From: JACQFK01 sp964619955
GTDB taxonomy: Bacteria > Planctomycetota > MHYJ01 > JACPRB01
Direction: 5' to 3'
Length of the DNA stretch: 64,000 bases
Assembly (NCBI GenBank): GCA_964619955.1
Contig: CAZUJF010000022.1
Location: 1 to 64,000, forward strand
In this document: in pieces, positions 58,503 to 64,000 of the stretch
How positions within the stretch are numbered: position 1 is the stretch's first letter
Layout: each line of letters opens with the position of its first letter
Notes under the pieces: generated by a model
The model's database searches: none
What the model was told of the DNA's origin: nothing
The model's input: the letters and a program-made list of their open reading frames with translations, nothing else
Made by a program: the position numbers and the translations under genes

Positions 58503-59111
58503 ATGGACTTCGACCTGCTGGTCTTCGACCTCGACGGCACGCTCTGCGACAGCGCCGCGGACATTTCCGCCTCGCTCCGCCGGGTGCTCATCCGGCTGGG
58601 GCGCCCCGAGATCTCCCATGCGGACGTGGTCCAGGCCATCGGGGCCGGCGTGCGCAAGCTGGTGGAGCGGACCACGCCGCCTCCGCTGGAGCCGGTGATC
58701 GACGCCTTCATGGCCGAATACGCCGCGCATCTGCTGGACGAGACCCGGCTCTTCCCCGGGGTGGGGGAGACTCTGGCGCGCCTGCCGGGACGCAAGATCG
58801 TGCTCTCCAACAAACCCGAGGCGCTTTCAAAGCGGGTGGTGGAGGGGCTGGGGCTCGCGCGCCACTTCGAGGCGGTGTACGGGGGGGACTCGTTTCCCGA
58901 GCGCAAGCCGGACCCCGCCTGCTTCAGGCGCGCGGTGGGGTCGGCCCGGAAGCCCCTGATGATCGGCGACAGCGGCACCGACGTGCTCACCGGCCGCAAC
59001 GCGGGCGCGGCGGTCTGCGCGGTGACCTACGGCTACTTCAAGCCCGGGGATCTGGACGGGGCCGATTTCAAGATCGACCGCTTCGATCAGCTCCTGGACC
59101 TTCTGCGGTAG
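58503..59111 (+). CDS. HAD-family phosphatase, phosphoglycolate phosphatase-like
   Basis: The 202-residue HAD protein has FDLDGTLCDSAADI (nucleophile Asp), a helical cap with AIGAGVRKLVERTTP, IVLSNKPEAL (motif II Ser), the Lys in ERKPDPACF, and IGDSGTDVLTGRNAG (motif IV). This is the order of Gph-type phosphoglycolate phosphatases, though substrate prediction in HAD proteins is weak. The ATG at 58503 was preferred over 58491 because a TAAGAT hexamer at 58487-58492 lies 10 bases ahead. The end overlaps the opposite MFS gene by 25 bases. Confidence 0.82.
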   Translation: MDFDLLVFDLDGTLCDSAADISASLRRVLIRLGRPEISHADVVQAIGAGVRKLVERTTPPPLEPVIDAFMAEYAAHLLDETRLFPGVGETLARLPGRKIVLSNKPEALSKRVVEGLGLARHFEAVYGGDSFPERKPDPACFRRAVGSARKPLMIGDSGTDVLTGRNAGAAVCAVTYGYFKPGDLDGADFKIDRFDQLLDLLR

Positions 59112-60223
59112 AGGACTTCCTCCAGCGCGATCGTGACCGCGATGAGCCCCGCCGCCAGCAGGAAGGGGGCCCGCGGTTCCTGGAGCGTGTCCGCCAGCCA
59201 GCCTCCGAGCAGCGGGACCAGCGCCGTGCCCGAGGCCAGCACGGCTTCATGGCGGCCGGCGTACTTGCCGTGATCCGCGGGGCCGTGCAGGCTGTAGTGG
59301 ATGCTCGAGGCGTACGCGAAGCCCAGCGAGGCGCCGAGCAGCGGCGCGAGCGCGAGCAGCAGGACGTCGTTCCGGACCAGGCAAAGGAGGGTCGCGCCCG
59401 CGACGCCGAGGGCCTGGAGCGTGTACAGCAATCCTCGCCGGTAGGCCCAGCCGGTCCAGCGTTGAAGCACCCAGAAGCTGAGCGTCTGCGCCCCGAAGAC
59501 CATCGCGAGGAAGACCCCAAGAAAGGTTTCCCGCTTCCATAAGAGGCCGCTTTCGGTCAGGGTCAGGTACCTGAAGAAATGCGCCTGGAACGCGGCGCCC
59601 ATCCCGAACGCCGCGAAGTTGGCCGCGTAGCCCATGGACCGGAACACCGCCGGATGGAGGTCGGCCTCCGCCTCCGGGGAACGGGGCTGCGCCGCCGCAT
59701 CCTTCGGCAGCAGGAAGAGGATCGGGACCGCCGCCAGCGCCGCCACGAGCAGGGTCAGGGGATGTCCGGCCTGGCCCAGCATCCAGCCCGCCGACAGGAA
59801 GCCCAGCGTCTTGCCCAGGGACCACATGAAGTTGAAGCGTCCCAGGGTCCGCTCCAGGCCTCCCGGAGGGCTCTCCGCACCGAGCGCGCCCTGGATCGTC
59901 GGCCAGAAAAGGCTCGCCGAAAGATCCAGGAGGGGCGTGACGAGGAAGAGGACCGGGAGGGTCGCGACCCCGCCGCCCAGCAGGCAGGCCGCCACCGCCC
60001 CGAGGCAGCCGATGCGGGCCAGCAGCGACTTGGAGACCCGGTCCGAGAGCTTGCCCATCCAGAGGCTGTTCAACACGTAGAGCGTGGACGAAATGCCTTG
60101 GAGGCAGCCCACCTGCGTGGCGGAGGCGCCGAGATTCTGGGCATGGACGGGCACCGCCGTCCAGAAGACGAACGCCAGCCAGTCGTAGATCAGGCCCGCA
60201 AAGCAGTAGAGCCAGAGTCGCAT
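59087..60223 (-). CDS. Major facilitator superfamily transporter
   Basis: The 378-residue protein has about 12 hydrophobic helices. A loop between helices 2 and 3 reads LNSLWMGKLSDRVSKSLLAR, the MFS signature (G-x-L-x-D-R). A second short basic loop lies mid-protein (LPKDAAAQPRSPEAEADLHPAVFR). The substrate is unknown; the first helix region with AVPVHAQNLGASATQVG is typical of drug or sugar exporters. It ends by overlapping the phosphatase gene tail to tail. Confidence 0.85.
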   Translation of the reverse strand: MRLWLYCFAGLIYDWLAFVFWTAVPVHAQNLGASATQVGCLQGISSTLYVLNSLWMGKLSDRVSKSLLARIGCLGAVAACLLGGGVATLPVLFLVTPLLDLSASLFWPTIQGALGAESPPGGLERTLGRFNFMWSLGKTLGFLSAGWMLGQAGHPLTLLVAALAAVPILFLLPKDAAAQPRSPEAEADLHPAVFRSMGYAANFAAFGMGAAFQAHFFRYLTLTESGLLWKRETFLGVFLAMVFGAQTLSFWVLQRWTGWAYRRGLLYTLQALGVAGATLLCLVRNDVLLLALAPLLGASLGFAYASSIHYSLHGPADHGKYAGRHEAVLASGTALVPLLGGWLADTLQEPRAPFLLAAGLIAVTIALEEVLYRRRSRS

Positions 60224-60352
60224 GAAGCGAGAATGATAGGGCCCACCCCGGATCCCGACAAGCGCCGCGACCGGATTGATCCCACGGGGGGCCGCGCCCC
60301 TCCGGCGGCGGCAAGCCTCCGGGACGCTCCACGGGAATGATCATGGGCGGCC

Positions 60353-60928
60353 TCACAGCTGGTTCGAGGGCCGGGCCACGGACTCGAAGACGTAGTCGAA
60401 GAGCTTGTGCAGGGAGTCGATCAGCGCCCGGTCGTCCAGGCAGAGGCCGAGTTCCAGGTTGTAGTGCAGGCTGGTGTCCGTGAAGTTGGCGCTGCCGATG
60501 TACGCCCGTTCGCGGTCGCAGAGGATCATCTTGGCGTGCATCTGGAACATCTGCGTCCGCCCCTTGGATTCGTGCAGATAGCGCACCGCCAGCGCCCGCT
60601 CGGCGGCGAGGCGCTCCAGGACCGGGCTCGCCCGCATCTTCGAGTCCCGCAGCGTGGTCACGATCTGCGCGGGCACCCGGCATTCCTGGATGCAGCCGGT
60701 GAAGGAGGGGTCCACATACGGGGAGAAGATCTTCACCGAGCCCCGGGCCCCGGAGAGCAGGTCGTGGAAGAGCTGCGAGGTCGGGATCAGGTCCGGGATG
60801 CGGTTCTCCACCGCCGTCCTCAGGGGCGCGGGCAGCGAGAGCACCAGGCCCGTCGACGTCCGGATCCCGCCGACGCCGTTGCCGTCCCCGTTCCCGCCGA
60901 ACACGCGTCCGATCAGCTTGTCGAGCAT
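60353..60928 (-). CDS. Phospholipase D-like protein, single HKD motif
   Basis: The 191-residue protein starts at the ATG with GGAGGTG eight bases ahead; the longer frame upstream has no ribosome site. One HKD motif HAKMILCDRERAYIGSANFT is present near the end. The earlier parts KIFSPYVDPSFTG and IVTTLRDSKMRASP match the PLD fold. Single-HKD proteins such as Nuc-type endonucleases work as dimers. The Gly/Asn-rich segment at residues 11-20 (GGNGDGNGVG) is a flexible N-terminal linker. It may be a nuclease or phosphodiesterase. The neighbouring ORF6N remnant suggests a mobile-element edge. Confidence 0.75.
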   Translation of the reverse strand: MLDKLIGRVFGGNGDGNGVGGIRTSTGLVLSLPAPLRTAVENRIPDLIPTSQLFHDLLSGARGSVKIFSPYVDPSFTGCIQECRVPAQIVTTLRDSKMRASPVLERLAAERALAVRYLHESKGRTQMFQMHAKMILCDRERAYIGSANFTDTSLHYNLELGLCLDDRALIDSLHKLFDYVFESVARPSNQL

Positions 60929-61004
60929 CGAGGCACCTCCAATTGAGTTCGGAGGGTGCAGTGCAATCCCCATGCCAAGGCGCCCTGCTGGGGAGGCGCG
61001 CGCG

Positions 61005-61054
61005 GCGGACGCGTCCGCGTTACGTGGCGTAACGTCGCGTTTCAAATCGTAACG
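61005..61054. promoter_or_regulatory. Cluster of palindromes and CGTTACG boxes
   Basis: A 14-bp perfect palindrome GCGGACGCGTCCGC (61005-61018) is followed by an inverted pair CGTTACG (61018-61024) and CGTAACG (61028-61034), with a further CGTAACG at 61048-61054. The cluster lies between the PLD-like gene and the ORF6N remnant and looks like an operator region. Confidence 0.5.
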
Positions 61055-61456
61055 CGGACATCCGCAGACCTCCTCACGCGCCCGGGGGGAGGCTTTGGCA
61101 TGTCTGTTGCATGCCCCGCTTTCATGAATCCTCCTTCCGAACTCGAATCCAAGATCCTCCTGATCCGGGGACGCCGCGTCCTGCTGGACAGCGACCTGGC
61201 CGTGGTCTATGGGACCGACACGCGGCGCCTGAACGAACAGGTGCGCCGGAACCTGGACCGCTTCCCGGAGGATTTCGGGTTCATCCTGGGCGCCGAGGAG
61301 CACCGAGCTTTGATGTCGCAGATTGCGACATCAAAGCGCGGGGGACGGCGGAAACGGCCCTGGGTCTTCACCGAGCACGGCGCTGTCATGCTCGCCAGCG
61401 TATTGCGCAGCCCCGTGGCGGTCCGGTTGCAACACGGCATGTTACGAATTGAAACG
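61038..61456. repeat. 16-bp imperfect inverted repeats flanking the ORF6N remnant
   Basis: CGTTTCAAATCGTAAC (61038-61053) and GTTACGAATTGAAACG (61441-61456) are reverse complements at 15 of 16 positions. They enclose the ORF6N coding remnant, giving a unit of about 419 bp that resembles a small mobile element or the scar of one. No transposase and no clear target-site duplication were seen. Confidence 0.5.
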
Positions 61457-61483
61457 TGGAGGGGCGCCTATCGGACCCGGTAG
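61100..61483 (+). pseudogene. Truncated ORF6N-domain DNA-binding protein gene
   Basis: The 127-residue frame has the ORF6N start ILLIRGRRVLLDSDLAVVYGTDTRRLNEQVRRNLDRFPEDFGFIL and the end of the domain (PWVFTEHGAVMLASVLRSPVAV). These proteins normally continue with VNIxIMRAFVRLRE and a C-terminal domain, but here similarity stops at about residue 108 and the frame runs through the right inverted repeat to a stop. It is probably a phage- or plasmid-derived remnant. GGGGAGGC lies before the ATG, so a short DNA-binding protein could still be made. The last 16 bases overlap the next gene on the opposite strand. Confidence 0.65.
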
Positions 61484-62556
61484 AGCCGCACGCCGTAGCC
61501 GGGGAACTCGTCCTCGAAGGCGCCGTCCCGCAGCGGGATCGAGCGGCCCTCGTCCAGCAGCTCCGCCGCGCCCGCGACGCCCTTCAGCGTGAAACGCGCC
61601 TTCGTGGCGACGTCCCGCAGCCCGCAGGCGAAGAGGTAGGTCGCCCCGCCGTGCCGCCGCACCGTGAACGCGACGGGCGCCTCGGGGGAGGCGCTCGTGA
61701 CCGTGGCGGCGTCGTCCAGCGCCGGGCTCTTCAGGACGGCCGCCAGTCCCTGGACCTGCGCGTTGATCCCCGTCACGGCCTTGAGGAGTTCGGGGTCGTG
61801 CAGCAGCGAGGCTTCGTCGAAGCGCGGCTTGAACTGGTGCACGAAATAGATCAGGCCCGAGGCCCCCCGGATGAGCGCCATCCACACCTCGCTGCGGATC
61901 TGCGCCGCCGTCGGCTTGAGCTTGACGTTGTCGATGCGCGAGGCCTCGATGCAGGTCCAGACCGGCTTCCGGCCTCCCGTCCAGCGCCGGAGCCGCTCCA
62001 CCCCCTCCGCCACGAACCAAAGCTTGCCCGCGACCGCGGGGTGCTCGTGCACCGCCGGATAGATGTCGAACGAGGCGATGTCGCAGCCCTTGAGGTACTC
62101 GGGGTAGTCCTCGGGATGGTTCGTGCGGACGCCGCGGCCGATCCAGCCGTCCCAGGCGACGCCCTGGCCGAGATTCAGCAGCACCGGCCGGGACGGATCC
62201 GCCGCGCGGAGCTTCGCGTAGTCCTCCACGATCTTCGCGGGGAGTATCGGCGGCCCGTAGCCGCCCCCGGGCGCGGCCTGGGCGTTGTCCGGCTCGTCGC
62301 CGTGCATCCACGCGAGGATGCTCCGGTCGTCCTTGCGGGCGAGGCCGACGGCGTTCTGGGCGCAGACGACGCGCAGCCCGGCCGCTTTGAGCGCGTCGAG
62401 CTGCTCCGTCGTCGGGCCGTTCCAGAGTCCGACGTACGTGTTGATGCCGGCGGCCTTGTAGGCTCCGGCGTTGCGCGGGCTCTGCAGCCAGACGCCGATC
62501 GGGAAGGGATCGCCCTCCTGCAGCGCAAGTGCCAGAAGGAGCACGAGCTGTATCAC
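61468..62556 (-). CDS. Secreted TIM-barrel glycosidase-like protein
   Basis: From the GTG at 62556 the protein is 362 residues, starting with a signal peptide (IQLVLLLALALQ). The barrel part has FPIGVWLQSPRNAGAYKAAGINTYVGLW, ILAWMHGDEPDNA, VLLNLGQG and CDIASFDIYPAVHEH. VWTCIEASRID and SEVWMALIRGASGLIYFVHQF resemble beta-galactosidase-like GH families. The Glu in MHGDEPDN and the Glu in CIEAS are candidate catalytic residues. The C-terminal 90 residues are beta-rich. The polysaccharide target is unknown. An AAAGG lies before the GTG. Confidence 0.65.
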   Translation of the reverse strand: MIQLVLLLALALQEGDPFPIGVWLQSPRNAGAYKAAGINTYVGLWNGPTTEQLDALKAAGLRVVCAQNAVGLARKDDRSILAWMHGDEPDNAQAAPGGGYGPPILPAKIVEDYAKLRAADPSRPVLLNLGQGVAWDGWIGRGVRTNHPEDYPEYLKGCDIASFDIYPAVHEHPAVAGKLWFVAEGVERLRRWTGGRKPVWTCIEASRIDNVKLKPTAAQIRSEVWMALIRGASGLIYFVHQFKPRFDEASLLHDPELLKAVTGINAQVQGLAAVLKSPALDDAATVTSASPEAPVAFTVRRHGGATYLFACGLRDVATKARFTLKGVAGAAELLDEGRSIPLRDGAFEDEFPGYGVRLYRVR

Positions 62557-62599
62557 AGCTACCTTTACACCCCGCGCCCCGGGACGTGTACCATAGCCG

Positions 62600-64000
62600 A
62601 TGATGATGATGCGACTCGCCGCGCTCGCGGCCCTCCTCGGCTCCCCCCAGGCCGCCCCGGAACCCGTCCTGCACCACACGTTCGATCTCTCCCTCGGGGA
62701 AACGCAGGAGGCGGCGGGGATTCGCGTCAAACTCGTGGAGCTGCGAGAAACCCTCGACGACGTCAACGGCTCCGTGCGCCGCGCCGAGGTCGGGGTCGAG
62801 GTGAACGGGGTCGCGGCGACCCTGACGGCGTACGCGTACACGCTGCCGCAAAGCTGCGGAGGCTTCCAGGCGGACTGCCCCGTCACGAAGGGCCTCCAGA
62901 ACAAGGCGAAGAAGAACGTCTGGGGGCTGCTCAAGGACGCCCGCATCCGCGTCTGGCCGGGCCAGTCCCCCTGGCTGCCCCCCGGGACCTTCGGCTATCC
63001 CGCGAAACAGCGCTGGTTCGCGACCTTCACGCAGATGTGCAACGAGCCGACCTATGTGGACGGCGGCGACGAGCCCGGACGTAAGGAAACCTACTACCAC
63101 TACGGCTCCGACATCGGCGGCGCGGAGGGCCTGGTCGACGTCGTCGCCGCGACGGACGGGGTCGTCGTCTCCTCCGGGAAAGAGGTCCTGGCCGGGCACG
63201 AGAAGGACACGCCGGTCGCCAAGCGCTACGACGTGGTCTACGTCCTCGACAAGCGCGGCTGGTACTACCGCTACAGCCATCTCAAGTTCATCGAGGACTG
63301 GGTGCGTCCGGGCGCGGCCGTGTCCCTCGGACGCAAGCTCGGCGTGCTGGGCAAGGAGGGCGGCAGCGGCGGCTGGTCCCACCTCCATTTCGACATCACC
63401 CGGCGCCAGCCCTCGGGGCTCTGGGGCATCGAGGACGCGTACCCCTTCCTCTGGGAGGCCTATCAGCGCGAGCGGCTCACGAGCCTGGTCGCGGTCGCGC
63501 GGCCGCACCATCTGATCTGGACGGGCCAGACGGCGGCGCTCGACGGATCCCGCTCCCACGGGAAGAACCTGACCCTGGACTGGACCTTCAGCGAGGGCGG
63601 GACCGCCGCCGGCGCGCGGGTGGAGCGCCGCTACGAGAAGCCGGGGGTCTTCACCGAGATCCTGAAGGTCCGCGACGGGGAGGGCCGCGTGGACTACGAC
63701 TTCGCCGTCGTGCAGGTCATGGACAAGGCGGCCCCCGCGAAACTGCCGCCCACGATCCACGCGGCGTACGCGCCGACGTTCGGGATCCGTCCCGACGACC
63801 CGGTGACGTTCAAAGTCCGCACGTTCCGCACGAAGGAGCCCGGCGAGGTCTGGGACTTCGGGGACGGCACGCCGCCGGTCGCGGTGAGGTCGGACGGGAA
63901 CGCCGTCCAGCACGCGCCGAACGGCTACGCCGAGGTCCTCCACAAGTTCGCGAAGCCCGGCCACTATCTCGTGAAGGTGGAGCACGTGACGGCGGAGGGG
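62600..64000 (+). CDS. M23-family peptidase with PKD-like domains, cut by the window end
   Basis: An open frame of 467 codons runs from an ATG in a row of four (62600, 62603, 62606, 62609) past the window's end without a stop. A short signal (RLAALAALLGSPQAA) leads to a beta domain, then a LytM/M23 metallopeptidase: YYHYGSDIGG (H and D ligands), YSHLKFIEDWV and WSHLHFDIT (HxH). After it come PKD-like repeats (ALDGSRSHGKNLTLDWTFSEGG; VWDFGDGTPPVAV). M23 enzymes cut peptidoglycan cross-bridges in the periplasm or outside the cell. The pair of PKD-like parts suggests surface binding. The gene is divergent from the glycosidase-like gene. Confidence 0.82.
   Translation, partial: MMMMRLAALAALLGSPQAAPEPVLHHTFDLSLGETQEAAGIRVKLVELRETLDDVNGSVRRAEVGVEVNGVAATLTAYAYTLPQSCGGFQADCPVTKGLQNKAKKNVWGLLKDARIRVWPGQSPWLPPGTFGYPAKQRWFATFTQMCNEPTYVDGGDEPGRKETYYHYGSDIGGAEGLVDVVAATDGVVVSSGKEVLAGHEKDTPVAKRYDVVYVLDKRGWYYRYSHLKFIEDWVRPGAAVSLGRKLGVLGKEGGSGGWSHLHFDITRRQPSGLWGIEDAYPFLWEAYQRERLTSLVAVARPHHLIWTGQTAALDGSRSHGKNLTLDWTFSEGGTAAGARVERRYEKPGVFTEILKVRDGEGRVDYDFAVVQVMDKAAPAKLPPTIHAAYAPTFGIRPDDPVTFKVRTFRTKEPGEVWDFGDGTPPVAVRSDGNAVQHAPNGYAEVLHKFAKPGHYLVKVEHVTAEG

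Noticed and set aside
60224..60352. Small gene between the MFS transporter and the PLD-like gene
   Set aside because: No frame with a credible start and composition; the gap shows nothing else.
1..64000. tRNA, rRNA, CRISPR and riboswitch genes
   Set aside because: The few intergenic gaps were read for T-loop GTTCGAA-type sequences, repeat-spacer arrays and known leader forms; none convincing was found.

Overview
The window is GC-rich and densely packed bacterial chromosome. Many convergent genes overlap by 4-25 bases at their stops, and several same-strand pairs share ATGA/GTGA start-stop overlaps. The lineage is most likely Planctomycetota or a close relative. This is inferred from gene style: a Tat-exported DUF1501 protein, a Ser/Thr kinase with a TPR tail, a ceramidase-like lipoprotein, a secreted PQQ-type sugar dehydrogenase, many small lipoproteins and FG-GAP or propeller exoproteins. 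No rRNA, tRNA, CRISPR array or complete insertion sequence was found.

Layout. 0-7 kb: 7-deazaguanine genes queE and queC around a PilZ protein, an archaeal-order HAD/crotonase fusion, rho and coaE. 7-12 kb: two membrane-anchored coiled-coil proteins with BRCT-like C-termini, a strong terminator, tatC and a divergent YchF-like GTPase. 12-18 kb: argG-like, cinA, recJ, a ceramidase-like lipoprotein and a PHP phosphoesterase. 18-31 kb: a metallopeptidase, fruK, a glycosyltransferase, mnmG, a sugar dehydrogenase, exoproteins, glyQS, a TPR protein and a DUF1501 protein. 31-44 kb: the most unusual region, described below. 44-48 kb: secreted or lipoprotein genes, one with atypical base composition. 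48-59 kb: central carbon genes gapA-pgk-rpe, accD, a primary-type sigma factor, apt, a class I aldolase, an archaeal-type FBP aldolase/phosphatase and a phosphoglycolate phosphatase-like gene. 59-64 kb: an MFS transporter, a PLD-like protein, a truncated ORF6N gene between inverted repeats, a glycosidase-like secreted protein and an M23 peptidase that runs off the window.

Main discovery candidate. The 31.3-43.8 kb region looks like a bacterial ESCRT-like membrane-remodelling locus. One tight minus-strand operon (43751 down to 37941) encodes an SPFH/band-7-like protein fused to a beta-propeller, an unknown protein, three small basic-to-acidic helical proteins with ESCRT-III (Snf7) layout, and a Vps4/katanin-like AAA ATPase with an MIT-like N-terminal helical domain. 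A few kilobases away are a fourth, more convincingly Snf7/CHMP-like protein and a second MIT-like plus Vps4-like ATPase, which is coupled to a small membrane-anchored protein. They are separated by an AAA_14/DUF4143 gene with a palindromic upstream site that looks like an insertion. Assignments rest on motifs and layout visible in the sequences; profile searches and structure prediction would decide them.

Regulation. Several genes have a -10 hexamer only 7-13 bases before the start codon, pointing to leaderless transcripts. gapA and the first coiled-coil gene share identical promoter hexamers (TTGACT-N16-TAGAAT).
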